NCBI GenBank assembly: GCA_039679375.1
Contig: JBDKVA010000168.1
Coordinates: 1 to 37,978, forward strand
Direction: 5' to 3'
Origin: JBDKVA01 sp039679375
Lineage (GTDB): Bacteria > Bacillota > Clostridia > Acetivibrionales > DTU013
Length of the DNA: 37,978 nt
Part shown: positions 7,843 through 16,739 of the stretch, in pieces
Layout: the number at the start of each line of letters is the position of its first letter
Position numbering within the stretch: position 1 is the stretch's first letter
The notes under the pieces: generated by a model
Told to the model about the DNA's origin: nothing
Seen by the model: only the letters and a program-made list of their open reading frames with translations
Database searches by the model: none
Position numbers and translations under genes: made by a program

Positions 7843-8346
7843 TTACCGCATGGCATCTACGATTTTAACGTACTTTAAAAACCTGAAGCTCATATCCTGA
7901 TACATGCTCGGAGCGCTCTCGGAGGCAAGCTTCCAGTCATTCAGCCTGTCGAGGTTCGGGAAATGCCGATCGGCTTCAAATACCCTTTCAAAACGAGTTA
8001 CGTATACTTCGGCGCAGTATGGCAAAAGTTGAGTATACACAGACTCCCCTCCTATCACAAAAATGTCGTCGGAAGGGTACTTTTCCAATTCTGTAAGCAG
8101 CTCTTCCAAAGAGCGGCAAATAAACAGCCGTTCATCATCAAATGATCCGTTTCTGCTCAATACAATGTTGACCCTGTCCTTGAGAGGCTGTTTTCCGGGA
8201 AAGGATTCAAAAGTCTCCCTGCCCATGACAACTACCTTTCCCGCGGTCATCTGCCTGAAAAACTTCATGTCCTCCGGTACGCGCATAAGAAGGTTTCCAC
8301 AGCAGCCTATCCCCCAATTCAAATCTGCCGAAAGTATCGCTTTCAC
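7843..8346 (-). CDS. folA: dihydrofolate reductase
   Basis: Reduces dihydrofolate to tetrahydrofolate with NADPH, restoring the cofactor oxidised by thymidylate synthase. The 167-residue length is standard. Visible features are NWGIG in the Met20-loop region, the catalytic acid D26 (PEDMKFF), VVMGRETFES for NADPH, and the IGGESVY motif near residue 118. The residue at the usual Trp22 position appears to be Met21. It lies 127 bp downstream of thyA on the same strand, the classic thyA-folA pairing, so both probably share regulation. Confidence 0.96.
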   Translation of the reverse strand: MKAILSADLNWGIGCCGNLLMRVPEDMKFFRQMTAGKVVVMGRETFESFPGKQPLKDRVNIVLSRNGSFDDERLFICRSLEELLTELEKYPSDDIFVIGGESVYTQLLPYCAEVYVTRFERVFEADRHFPNLDRLNDWKLASESAPSMYQDMSFRFLKYVKIVDAMR

Positions 8347-8473
8347 TTTAATTTACCCCGCTTTTGTCCAGGGCTCCTAGTTATTAACCCTGATCCCATA
8401 TAATACTGACAGTTAAATTTCCGCAGTTCTGCGTTGCCCCGTCCTCTGGTCTCCGGTCTCTGGTCTCTGCTTT
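8347..8473. other. thyA-folA spacer with short GGTCTC repeats
   Basis: The 127-bp gap holds a short repetitive run at about 8440-8468 in which GGTCTC/TCTGGTCTC recurs three times, next to the thyA stop. No hairpin with a T-tract was seen, so read-through from thyA into folA is possible. Confidence 0.35.
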
Positions 8474-9304
8474 TCACACCGCCACCGGTATATTTTTTAT
8501 CTGCGGCCCTCTCTGGTAGTTCTCCAGTGTAAAATCTTCTACTTTAAAATCATAAAAGTCCCTGACATCCGGATTGATCACAAGCTTTGGAGCATGGAAA
8601 GCCTGTCTGCCGATCAGTTCTCTGACCAGTGGAACATGCCTGTCGTAAATGTGCGCATCTGCGATGACATGTACAAATTCGCCCGCTTCCATGCCGTTCA
8701 CCTGCGCCAGCATATGCACCAGAACGGAATACATGCAGACATTCCAGTTATTCGCCACAAGCACATCCTGGGAACGCTGATTTAGTATGGCATTGAGCTT
8801 TTTCCCGGTGACATTGAACGTCATGCTGTACGCACATGGATACAGGTGCATTTCGTGAAGGTCGCTGTGGTTGTACAGGTTGACGATCATGCGCCTGCTG
8901 TAAGGATTGTTCTTCAAATCATATAACAGCCTGTCCACCTGGTCAAATTCACCCTCGGCGTACTTGTGTTTTACTTGAAGCTGATAGCCGTAAGCTTTTC
9001 CTATGGAACCTGTCTCATCCGCCCAGCTGTCCCATATATGACTGTTGAGGTCTTTAATGTTATTTGACTTTCTCTGCCATATCCACAGTAATTCATCAAT
9101 TGCAGCCTTTAAATTGGTCGGCCGCAATGTTAAAATAGGGAATTCCTCAGAAAGGTCGTACCGATTGACCACACAGAATTTCTTGACCGTATGGGCGGGA
9201 CTTCCATCCTCCCATACGGCTCTCACCTTCTGGCCTTCGGAGGAATATCCGTTCTCAAGGATATCTTTGCACATATTAATAAAAATTGCATCTGCTTTGC
9301 TCAT
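8474..9304 (-). CDS. thyA: thymidylate synthase, Bacillus ThyA-type
   Basis: Methylates dUMP to dTMP using methylene-tetrahydrofolate, producing the dihydrofolate recycled by the adjacent folA. The 276-residue protein has the catalytic C157 in LYPCAYS, the phosphate-binding QRSQD (R177, S178), and the H218/Y220 pair in DAHIYDRHVP. The region after QRSQD reads VLVANNWN rather than the common GLGxPFN, a pattern I associate with the B. subtilis ThyA/phage phi-3T branch rather than the E. coli-like ThyB branch. Start is the ATG at 9304, 16 bp after thrS ends on the opposite side of the gap. Assignment is firm; the branch call is from memory of motifs. Confidence 0.96.
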   Translation of the reverse strand: MSKADAIFINMCKDILENGYSSEGQKVRAVWEDGSPAHTVKKFCVVNRYDLSEEFPILTLRPTNLKAAIDELLWIWQRKSNNIKDLNSHIWDSWADETGSIGKAYGYQLQVKHKYAEGEFDQVDRLLYDLKNNPYSRRMIVNLYNHSDLHEMHLYPCAYSMTFNVTGKKLNAILNQRSQDVLVANNWNVCMYSVLVHMLAQVNGMEAGEFVHVIADAHIYDRHVPLVRELIGRQAFHAPKLVINPDVRDFYDFKVEDFTLENYQRGPQIKNIPVAV

Positions 9305-9320
9305 TGAATATACTCCTGTT

Positions 9321-11270
9321 TTATTTCGCTTTGGTAGCTATCTCATCCGTGACCCTGTTTATAAACGAATCCAGAGACATAGGACCAAGGTCTCCGTCTT
9401 TGCGGGATCTGACCGCTACCTGCCTGTTTTCGACCTCCTTGTCGCCGATGACAAGCATATACGGAAGCTTTTCCATCTGCGCTTCCCTGATCTTGTAGCC
9501 TATCTTTTCGTTCCGCAGGTCTATTTCCACCCGGATACCCCTTGCCTGCAGTTGATCGCGTACTTCCTTTGCATATTCATGATGCTTATCTATGATCGGG
9601 AGCAGCTTGACCTGCGTTGGAGCAAGCCAGGTCGGCATGGCACCGGCATACTTCTCAATCAGTAATGCAAGCGTTCTCTCATAACAGCCAATTGAAGTCC
9701 TGTGTATAACATATGGATATTTTTTCTGCCCGTCACGGTCTACATAAACCATGCCGTATTTCTCAGCCAGCATGAAGTCTATTTGAATTGTAATTAGCGT
9801 ATCTTCCTTGCCAAAAACATTTCTGATCTGGATGTCAAGCTTGGGACCATAGAATGCCGCCTCTCCGACCGCCTCGGTGTAGGGGATCTTCAAGTCGTTT
9901 AAAATTTCACGCATGCGCCCCTGAACCTCTTCCCACTGTTCTTCCGTCCCGATATATTTTGCCTTATTCTTTGGATCCCATTTTGAGAAACGGTAGGAAA
10001 CATCCATGTCAAGTCCCACTGTCTTGAGCATGAATAAGGCCAGGTCGACACAGCCTGCAAACTCGTCTTCAAGCTGTTCAGGCATGCACGCCAGATGACC
10101 TTCGGAAATCGTAAACTGTCTGACACGGATCAGCCCATGCATTTCACCTGACGACTCGTTCCTAAAAAGAGTGGAAGTTTCATTAAACCTCATAGGCAAT
10201 TCACGATAGCTTCTTAGGCGAGCCAGGTAGACCTGGAACTGGAATGGGCAAGTCATCGGGCGAAGTGCAAATATCTCGGCATTTTCATCCTCAAAGGTTT
10301 TGGGGTCGCCCATAACGAACATGCCATCTCTGTAATGATCCCAATGTCCGGATATTTTATAAAGCTCGCGTTTTGCCATGAACGGAGTTTTCGTCAGCAA
10401 ATAGCCGCGGCGCTCTTCTTCATCTTCCACAAAGCGCTGAAGTATCTGGATTACTTTGGCTCCCTTCGGCATAAGGATCGGCAATCCCTGGCCTATATAA
10501 TCAACCGTTGTGAAATATTCAAGTTCCCTGCCCAGCTTATTATGGTCACGCTTTTTCGCTTCTTCAAGCGCAGTCAGATATTCTTCCATTTCGTTCTTTT
10601 TGGTAAATGCAGTTCCATATATTCTCTGCAGCATTTTATTCTTTTCGTTGCCGCGCCAATAGGCACCTGCCACCTGTGTGAGCTTAAAAGCCTTTATCTT
10701 CCCGGTTGACGGTATATGAGGGCCGGCACAAAGGTCGGTAAACTCACCTTGTTTATATAAAGAAATAATTTCACCTTCGGGTAAATCTTTAATCAATTCT
10801 ACTTTATAAGATTCACCCTTTTCCTCCATAAACCTGACAGCCTCATCCCTTGGCAGAGTAAAGCGTTCTATGGCAAGATCCTCTTTTACGATCTTATCCA
10901 TTTCCTTCTCGATCTTTTCCAGGTCATCTGATATAAATGTTTTGTCAATGTCAAAATCATAGTAGAAACCGTTATCGATCGCAGGACCTATGGCCAGCTT
11001 TGCATCGGGGTACAGCCTTTTGACGGCCTGCGCCATGATATGCGACGCCGTATGCCTGAATGCATGTTTTCCGCCTTCGCTGTCAAAAGTAAGCAGGTTC
11101 AGGCTGCAGTCCTTTTCCAGCACTGTGGAAAGATCCTTTACCACGCCGTCTATTTCAGCGGCAAGAGCAACCCTTGCCAAGCCCGCACTGATGCTTTCAG
11201 CCACCTGCATGACAGTCGTTCCTTCGTTATATTCCTTGACACTTCCATCCTTCAATGTGATTTTAATCAT
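9321..11270 (-). CDS. thrS: threonine--tRNA ligase
   Basis: Charges tRNA-Thr with threonine; cytoplasmic. The 649 residues show an N-terminal TGS domain (ITLKDGSVKEY), the editing domain with HTASHIMAQAV, the class II catalytic core and a C-terminal anticodon-binding domain. Putative zinc ligands are kept: Cys in MTCPF, His in SEGHLA, His in IHRTS. The E. coli motif DDAHIFC is here SEGHLAC, and MNCPGH is MTCPFQ, a divergent but coherent core that I believe occurs in other Clostridia. ATG at 11270 is chosen because AGGAGG lies 7 bases upstream; an in-frame ATG at 11324 falls inside the leader terminator. Expression is controlled by the T-box upstream. Confidence 0.97.
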   Translation of the reverse strand: MIKITLKDGSVKEYNEGTTVMQVAESISAGLARVALAAEIDGVVKDLSTVLEKDCSLNLLTFDSEGGKHAFRHTASHIMAQAVKRLYPDAKLAIGPAIDNGFYYDFDIDKTFISDDLEKIEKEMDKIVKEDLAIERFTLPRDEAVRFMEEKGESYKVELIKDLPEGEIISLYKQGEFTDLCAGPHIPSTGKIKAFKLTQVAGAYWRGNEKNKMLQRIYGTAFTKKNEMEEYLTALEEAKKRDHNKLGRELEYFTTVDYIGQGLPILMPKGAKVIQILQRFVEDEEERRGYLLTKTPFMAKRELYKISGHWDHYRDGMFVMGDPKTFEDENAEIFALRPMTCPFQFQVYLARLRSYRELPMRFNETSTLFRNESSGEMHGLIRVRQFTISEGHLACMPEQLEDEFAGCVDLALFMLKTVGLDMDVSYRFSKWDPKNKAKYIGTEEQWEEVQGRMREILNDLKIPYTEAVGEAAFYGPKLDIQIRNVFGKEDTLITIQIDFMLAEKYGMVYVDRDGQKKYPYVIHRTSIGCYERTLALLIEKYAGAMPTWLAPTQVKLLPIIDKHHEYAKEVRDQLQARGIRVEIDLRNEKIGYKIREAQMEKLPYMLVIGDKEVENRQVAVRSRKDGDLGPMSLDSFINRVTDEIATKAK

Positions 11271-11289
11271 TACAATTCCTCCTTTTAAA

Positions 11290-11516
11290 CTAAAAGCTCC
11301 CGTCGCTTGCAAATACACTTGCAAGGGACGAGAGCATTCTCCCGTGGTTCCACCCTAATTGGTTCTTGTTACGATTATAACGTCATCACCGATCATGCTC
11401 CGGGGCGGTCTTCGGCTGCCTTCCTTCAAGTCCGCTTCCAGCCTGGGCGGTCTCTCTCTGATAAGGTTCGCGGCAGTCTACTGTTCCCTTCAATGCACGA
11501 TTTCTTTTATAAGCTT
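11290..11516 (-). promoter_or_regulatory. T-box riboswitch leader of thrS
   Basis: On the minus strand the leader holds an AGTA element and then GAAG followed by ACC (11409-11407), a threonine codon placed as the specifier. The 15-base T-box core with GGTGGAACCACGG at 11356-11342 is followed by the terminator. Uncharged tRNA-Thr would pair with the specifier and the T-box, form the antiterminator and allow thrS transcription. Stem I pairing (ACTGCC with GGCAG) supports the specifier placement. Confidence 0.93.
11291..11335 (-). terminator. T-box-controlled terminator before thrS
   Basis: Arms 11319-11335 and 11296-11312 form a 17-bp stem with two imperfect pairs around a 6-base loop. On the minus strand TTTT follows at 11295-11292. 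This is the intrinsic terminator competing with the T-box antiterminator. Confidence 0.85.
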
Positions 11517-11522
11517 TTATTT

Positions 11523-11550
11523 ATTATATCCCAATCACAGCCGATGTCAA
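11523..11550 (-). promoter_or_regulatory. sigma-A promoter of thrS
   Basis: Perfect TTGACA (11550-11545) and TATAAT (11528-11523) on the minus strand, separated by 16 bp. Transcription should start near 11516, at the 5' end of the T-box leader. Confidence 0.85.
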
Positions 11551-11579
11551 CCATTTTTAAGTTTAAAATTTTTTCATAC

Positions 11580-14500
11580 TTATTTAGGCACTTCTTTATC
11601 TTCGGCATCCACTGTCACCGTCGTGCTGTTCGTCACCGTAAACCAGATGTATTTTCTATTTCCAACCCCATCTCTGATGGCGATCATATAGTCTCCGTTT
11701 GTGGAGCCGCTGCTTCCGCTGTCCGTGACCGAAACTGTAATGGAGCCAATTCCGTTGTCAGTGACGATGACCTGATCTCCTGCCTCTATTGTGTCAGGTA
11801 TTTTCGAAAGACTGTAATTTATAGTGCTGCCGGGCATAAGGGCGGGAACCTTTTCAACCCCGGTTGCATCCAGCAACTCCAGGCTTCCGGAGGCAAAGGT
11901 AGGAGCCGGGTATTCATTTCCCGGGATGCCGGAACTTTTCGGCTTAATGATGAAGGTATTTCCGATGCCTTCAAGGATCAGGTTTTTTACCACGATCTTT
12001 GTGCCGCCGCCTGAAATCTCAAAGCCAACCGTCCGATACGCCGTTCCCTCCGCATTTCTGATTAGGAGCGCATAATATCCGTCTGAAGTTCCCGCTGCCG
12101 CTGACAGGGCCAGGATACCGTCATCTGTACCGTTGAGAGTGACCTGGTCTCCCACTGTAAGGTTTGGACCCTGCTGAGGGTTTAAGCGATATTCCAGCGC
12201 ACCCGGCGTAGTAAGCGCCAGATAAGAGTTATTCACGATTCCGCTTCCGTTCAGAAAATCGATGGAACCCGAGCCTGTTGTAGGTTCGAAGGTCGTTGTG
12301 GCTCGGCTGACACGGAATTTATTTTCGTTTCCGGCGCCTTCCACAAAGGACACATTAAAATAGTCCGAAATGTAGAAAATACTATAATCACTTCTTGCAT
12401 TTACGTTTGTTGCGCTGCCATCCGCTATGGAGAGAATGATCACATTGTAATTTTTTCCGGGGATAATGGCATTGCCGTCCATGTCCCTTGCGTCTGCCGG
12501 CAATGCTGCGTTGTAGCTGGCAGCTCCCGAAGGCTGAACACAGATATAGTAAGGCGTTGCTTCGGCGCAGGTAAAATCCGCCGTACCAATTTCCGGTGCT
12601 GGAGCAGCAATGATACGGTATTCTCTTATGCCGCTTTCGGAAGCGGGGGGAGAAAATTTCACTATGACGTCTCGCAGACCAAAATACCGGTCCAAAGAAT
12701 CTGACGATACGTTTGTCGCAATACCTGCTGCAGCACCGACGTCAGGGCGTACGATCGTCAGTGCATATTCCCTGTTGGCACTGGTGTCGCCAGAGGTCAC
12801 TATGATGCTGACAGTATTTTCTCCTGCAGAAAGAGCCTTATAATACACAGCTCCGGAGGTTGTGCTGCTTCCGTCTACGCTGAGGGTGGCCGCAGAGGAT
12901 CGGGCAGTAGTCCGTATGCCTACATAGCCGGCGCTCACACCGTTGAGGTTTACACTGTAACTCAACGTATCCGGGTCGAAGCTGATATTGTTTTGTCCGG
13001 AAGCGTCGCGCAGGGTGCCGCCTCCCGTAATCTCAATATAGCTCAGTGCGGCATCAGCCAGACTAACTGCCGCAACTTTCACAGAAAAAGTTTTTGACTC
13101 AGTATATGTACCGAGGGAAAGCGTGGCAGTCAGGGTTACATCCGTTGCAGCCGCCTGTTGATGGATAAGCCCTGTATTGGAAATTACCGCGGGATTGCTT
13201 GAGCTCCAGGCAATTGTTGAGCATCCGGCCATGCCTGCGGTATCCAGCATCAGATTCTCCGATACGTTTTGCAATGCTGTGCCGGCAATATCCGCGCCAT
13301 GGCTGTCTTTAAGCTGCAGAGCCTCCTTGTCGGCGTAGAGCTTGAATATATTGCCTTCCAGTTCGCTGAAGGCAATCCATGCGGTGTCATAGGTCCATGG
13401 GTTGCTCACAGTGGCGCCTCCCACGCTGGTTTTGCCCTTGAGGTGCAGCAGGATGTGAGTAGGGGGATTACGGAAATCCCTGAAAGCCGCCGCCATTTCG
13501 GAAAGGTCGTTATAGCACACCGCGCCGTTATCGCCGATCATGAAATTGCTTAGCGGAATTTCAGCAGAAACAACGGACGGGCCTATGCCTTCAGTCTTCA
13601 GTTGTACTGTGGACGCGGACTCGTCCAAATAATAGGGGGCTGCCTTTGCCTGGGCATAAGTGACTGCGCCGCTTCCGGCAGAAAAACGGTAAGAGAAATC
13701 TATGCTGCCCTTGCTTATTGATACATTTGCGCCTGTGATGGGGGTTACCGTTACGGTAGCGTCTCCGCCGCCATCACCGTTTCCCGAGCCGCCGGAGTTA
13801 CCTCCTGTTGATGGCGTATTGCCGCTTGCTGCCTGTCCTCCAATGGTTGCAGTTACATTATCGGCAAGTTTCACCGTCGTCGGCTTTATCTCAAGGCTTA
13901 CCCCGTTTGCATTTATGCTTGCGGTGCCAATTACTCCGCTTCCTCTTAAGTCAGCGGCAGCATTGGCGGTCAGGATTGTTACTGAGGCGTCGGCGGAAAG
14001 CTGGATGGACGAGCCCGCCGCCTGCTGTGTTACTATCAGCTGTGATACTTTTCCGCCTTCCAGATTTAGTGAAGCTGCTTGTTCCAGCGTGAGGCTTCCA
14101 ATAGTGCCATCCTGTACTCTAAGGGTTGCCTGGGAGGCTTGTACGGCGACGCTGTCAAAGCTGCCGTCCAAAAAAACTTCCTGTCCCGGTTGAACTGCGA
14201 TGATTTCAACTCGCCCGAAGCCAGAGCCTGTAAGTCCATCCTCCTGCAGTCTTGCCCCCGACGCCATCTGCACCTGTCCGATGCCGCTGTCTCCGGAAGC
14301 TACGATTCTAACCCTGCCATCCTGTTTCACAACGTACAAGATGCCTTCCAGATGGCTGTTTTTTACTATAATGCTGTTCTCTCCACCCCCGCGGATAATA
14401 GTTCTTCCCTTTACGGTCACGTTATCCAGTGTAACCTCTCCGCTTCCAATTCCCTGGCTCAGGTAAAGGTCTCCCGTCACTGTCATGTTTTTAAGAACGG

Positions 14501-15167
14501 CAGATGGTGTATTTACAAGGAGATTACTCTCGGAATTTTTTGAATATGTGCCGGCGGCGTTCACCAAATCTCCCGTCATATTGTCCACCAGCTTGATGGT
14601 CTCCGCCCTGGTGAGGTTTTCAAAGGGCGCAGCCAGATTCCCGCTGCGGCCTGACACATATCCCTTTTCTACCAGAGCAGCTATGGCGCTGCGGCTCCAT
14701 GAGGCAATATCCACTGCATCGCTGAATTTATCCGCGGACTTAATATCTGAGGCTTTTAAATCAAAAGCCCTCGCTAAAATTACAAAGGCTTCCTGCCGGG
14801 TGATTTTCCCTTCAGGGTTAAAGCTTTTCCCGTCACCCTCCACAATTTTAGCGCTGCAGGCCTTGAGCACTGCATCGTAATACCAGGCTTTTTCCTGCAC
14901 ATCGGAAAATGGGTTTTCACCTTTCGCCTGATAGTTAAATAAACGGGTAATTATAGCTGTAAACTCAGCCTTTGTAACAGGGTTGTCCGGTCTAAAAATA
15001 CCGTTCTCATACCCGCTTATGATTCCTTTTTCCATCCATTTATCAATCGACTTTTGAGCCCAATGTCCGGCATAATCGGAATTAGCCGCGAATACGGGCA
15101 TGGAACAGCATAGCATCAGCATTCCAGCCAGCAGTATGCTGATAAGCTTTTTAAAGTTTGTTTGCAT
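11580..15167 (-). CDS. large S-layer-homology surface protein
   Basis: An exported 1195-residue cell-surface protein. A signal peptide (LLAGMLMLCCSMPVFA) precedes three SLH domains (about 30-75, 85-140, 147-200; for example NPFSDVQEKAWYYDAV and TRQEAFVILARAF) that bind secondary cell-wall polymer. Next is a repetitive beta-helix-like stretch to about 440, then a Gly/Ser linker. Later regions include a bacterial Ig-like module (IAWSSSNPAVISNTGLI), a cadherin-like beta-sandwich (SFDPDTLSYSVNL to REYALTIVRPD), and two related C-terminal modules sharing GDQV, DGYY/GDYM and a V-x-N end. No enzyme motif was seen. ATG at 15167 gives a normal signal peptide; upstream ATGs at 15179 and 15188 have no better site. 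It is monocistronic. Confidence 0.93.
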   Translation of the reverse strand: MQTNFKKLISILLAGMLMLCCSMPVFAANSDYAGHWAQKSIDKWMEKGIISGYENGIFRPDNPVTKAEFTAIITRLFNYQAKGENPFSDVQEKAWYYDAVLKACSAKIVEGDGKSFNPEGKITRQEAFVILARAFDLKASDIKSADKFSDAVDIASWSRSAIAALVEKGYVSGRSGNLAAPFENLTRAETIKLVDNMTGDLVNAAGTYSKNSESNLLVNTPSAVLKNMTVTGDLYLSQGIGSGEVTLDNVTVKGRTIIRGGGENSIIVKNSHLEGILYVVKQDGRVRIVASGDSGIGQVQMASGARLQEDGLTGSGFGRVEIIAVQPGQEVFLDGSFDSVAVQASQATLRVQDGTIGSLTLEQAASLNLEGGKVSQLIVTQQAAGSSIQLSADASVTILTANAAADLRGSGVIGTASINANGVSLEIKPTTVKLADNVTATIGGQAASGNTPSTGGNSGGSGNGDGGGDATVTVTPITGANVSISKGSIDFSYRFSAGSGAVTYAQAKAAPYYLDESASTVQLKTEGIGPSVVSAEIPLSNFMIGDNGAVCYNDLSEMAAAFRDFRNPPTHILLHLKGKTSVGGATVSNPWTYDTAWIAFSELEGNIFKLYADKEALQLKDSHGADIAGTALQNVSENLMLDTAGMAGCSTIAWSSSNPAVISNTGLIHQQAAATDVTLTATLSLGTYTESKTFSVKVAAVSLADAALSYIEITGGGTLRDASGQNNISFDPDTLSYSVNLNGVSAGYVGIRTTARSSAATLSVDGSSTTSGAVYYKALSAGENTVSIIVTSGDTSANREYALTIVRPDVGAAAGIATNVSSDSLDRYFGLRDVIVKFSPPASESGIREYRIIAAPAPEIGTADFTCAEATPYYICVQPSGAASYNAALPADARDMDGNAIIPGKNYNVIILSIADGSATNVNARSDYSIFYISDYFNVSFVEGAGNENKFRVSRATTTFEPTTGSGSIDFLNGSGIVNNSYLALTTPGALEYRLNPQQGPNLTVGDQVTLNGTDDGILALSAAAGTSDGYYALLIRNAEGTAYRTVGFEISGGGTKIVVKNLILEGIGNTFIIKPKSSGIPGNEYPAPTFASGSLELLDATGVEKVPALMPGSTINYSLSKIPDTIEAGDQVIVTDNGIGSITVSVTDSGSSGSTNGDYMIAIRDGVGNRKYIWFTVTNSTTVTVDAEDKEVPK

Positions 15168-15530
15168 TCCTTCATCCATCCTTTGCATGTATTTTGAAAG
15201 CCGTTTTTACAAGAATTTCATGCTATCGGAAAAATTTTAAATCAGCCGGACTCAAAAAAGAATCACCTATTCGGGTGATTCTTTAAAAATCGACTCATTT
15301 TTGATTACAGTAAAATTATTTTTATTTAACAGCAATATGTAAGCAAGCTCGGTTCTAACGAATAAAAAAACTATCGGCATTGCCGACTCTGTGCTTGCAA
15401 AATAAAAAATAGGTAATCTGCATATAATATTTTCTAATCTTACACATGGCATAATCCCGCGAAAAATTTACTATTCGCCGGTTTCAATGCACAGCATCAA
15501 ATTTTTGCGGAATATTCGGGAGGGATTGAT
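15168..15530. other. intergenic region with two minus-strand T-tract hairpins
   Basis: No supported gene lies between the divergent SLH and Gfo/Idh genes. It holds the strong minus-strand hairpin at 15254-15284 and a weaker one (TCGGC-ATT-GCCGA, 15374-15386) followed on the minus strand by seven T. A TATAAT at 15423-15428 could serve the plus-strand gene but has no clear -35. GCAAGC/GCTTGC arms bracket the weaker hairpin, suggesting a folded RNA on the minus strand. Confidence 0.4.
15254..15284 (-). terminator. intrinsic terminator/attenuator upstream of the SLH gene
   Basis: Perfect 11-bp arms (15257-15267 and 15274-15284) with loop TATTCG, followed on the minus strand by six T (15259-15254). 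No upstream minus-strand gene needs it, so it may attenuate the SLH gene leader or end a short RNA. Confidence 0.7.
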
Positions 15531-16619
15531 TTGAAAAAAATACGACTGGGAGTCATCGGTACCGGCCTTGCATGGGAGCGGCTGCATTATCCGGCAATGA
15601 AAGAGCTGCAGGACAAATATGAAATAGCGGCGCTGGCAAACCGCACACGGACCGATGCTGAAAAATATGCGCAAATGATTCATCTGGATCAGAAAAATGT
15701 ACATGACGATTACCGGGAGCTTTTAAAAAGGGACGATATCGACGCCGTTGATATCCTGGTGCCGATCGGTATGAATTACAAGGTATCCGCTGACGCAGCC
15801 GCCTCGGGAAAGAACTTCATCTGTGAGAAGCCTATGGCGCCGGATATGGAGCAGGCGGAAAAATTCCTGGACCTTTCCCGGAAGACGGATCTTAAAATCA
15901 TGATTGCCGAGAACTACCGTTACAATGAGGAAAACAGCATCATCCGGCAGCTCGTGAGCGAGGGCAGGGTCGGCGATATTATTTATTTTATCCGGAACAA
16001 CGCAGCATGTTTTCCATGTGACATGAGCAACGACACCTATGCAGGGACAGAATGGCGGCAGCATCCGGACTTTCCGGGCGGAGCTTTCCTGGATGCGGCC
16101 CTTCACGATATTGCTGCATTCAGGCTCATATTTGGAGACATAGAGTGCGTCCAGGCTTTCGGGAAACCTCAAAAGCAAGACTTCAACCCATACTGGTCGG
16201 TGAACAGCAATATCCTTTTCAAAAATGGCGTTATCGGCCAATACACCTACTTCCCGTCAGGTATGGAAACTCAGAAGCCTCTGGTCGGATTCCGCATCTT
16301 TGGTACGAAAGGTCAGATCTTCCTTGAGGACAAAACATCAGGCGTTATCAGCATTACTTATTATGATGGGAAATCGGAAACTGTCAGCTTTACTCCTGAA
16401 CGGGGCTATTACAACGAATTGCTGAATTTCTACAACGCTGTCCGGGGTACGGAAGATATTCTGGTCACACCGGAAGTGGAATACGGCGATGTGAAAACGG
16501 TCTTCCGGATACTGGATTCAGTCAAATCAAGACAGATCACATATCTGGACGGGTCGAAACAAAGCGAGTATTTCGAATATATTCCGGTTCCATCAAGCAT
16601 TGATCCATTTCTGCAGTAG
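15531..16619 (+). CDS. Gfo/Idh/MocA family NAD(P)-dependent oxidoreductase
   Basis: Residues 1-125 are a Rossmann domain with GTG at 10-12 and the family EKP motif at 99-101, whose Lys takes part in catalysis on sugars or cyclitols. Residues 125-362 form the beta-sheet substrate domain, including HPDFPGGAFLDAALHDI, where the D-x-x-x-H pattern supplies the catalytic His. Length (362) is typical. The start is TTG at 15531 with GGGAGGG at 15518-15524, 6 bases upstream. Substrate cannot be told from sequence; sugars, inositols and sugar acids are all known for the family. It stands alone and converges on the larA-like gene. Confidence 0.92.
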   Translation: MKKIRLGVIGTGLAWERLHYPAMKELQDKYEIAALANRTRTDAEKYAQMIHLDQKNVHDDYRELLKRDDIDAVDILVPIGMNYKVSADAAASGKNFICEKPMAPDMEQAEKFLDLSRKTDLKIMIAENYRYNEENSIIRQLVSEGRVGDIIYFIRNNAACFPCDMSNDTYAGTEWRQHPDFPGGAFLDAALHDIAAFRLIFGDIECVQAFGKPQKQDFNPYWSVNSNILFKNGVIGQYTYFPSGMETQKPLVGFRIFGTKGQIFLEDKTSGVISITYYDGKSETVSFTPERGYYNELLNFYNAVRGTEDILVTPEVEYGDVKTVFRILDSVKSRQITYLDGSKQSEYFEYIPVPSSIDPFLQ

Positions 16620-16707
16620 CCGTGCGGCTGAATACCTTATGATATTTGTTAAGGATGCAATTACGCCTACCCAAAAATTCAAGATTACGTATATGACGAT
16701 GCAGAAG

Positions 16708-16738
16708 AGCCCTGCAGGATTATTTCACCTGTAGGGCT
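16708..16738. terminator. hairpin between convergent genes
   Basis: AGCCCTGCAGG (16708-16718) pairs with CCTGTAGGGCT (16728-16738), 11 bp with one G-T pair. It lies two bases past the end of the ten-gene minus-strand cluster and 90 bases past the plus-strand gene. T-tracts on either side are weak, but the position suits a shared terminator. Confidence 0.55.
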
Positions 16739-16739
16739 T

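Noticed and set aside
13702..14193. long plus-strand frame inside the SLH gene
   Set aside because: Antisense shadow of a long, GC-rich coding gene with clear domains on the minus strand.
15343..15375. preQ1-I riboswitch-like string (GGTTCTA followed by AAAAAAACTA) on the plus strand
   Set aside because: The first stem is only three base pairs and the loop is too short for the known pseudoknot, and the downstream gene is a sugar oxidoreductase rather than a queuosine gene.
15267..15452. 61-codon minus-strand frame before the SLH gene
   Set aside because: No ribosome binding site, no recognisable sequence, and it ends inside the terminator hairpin.
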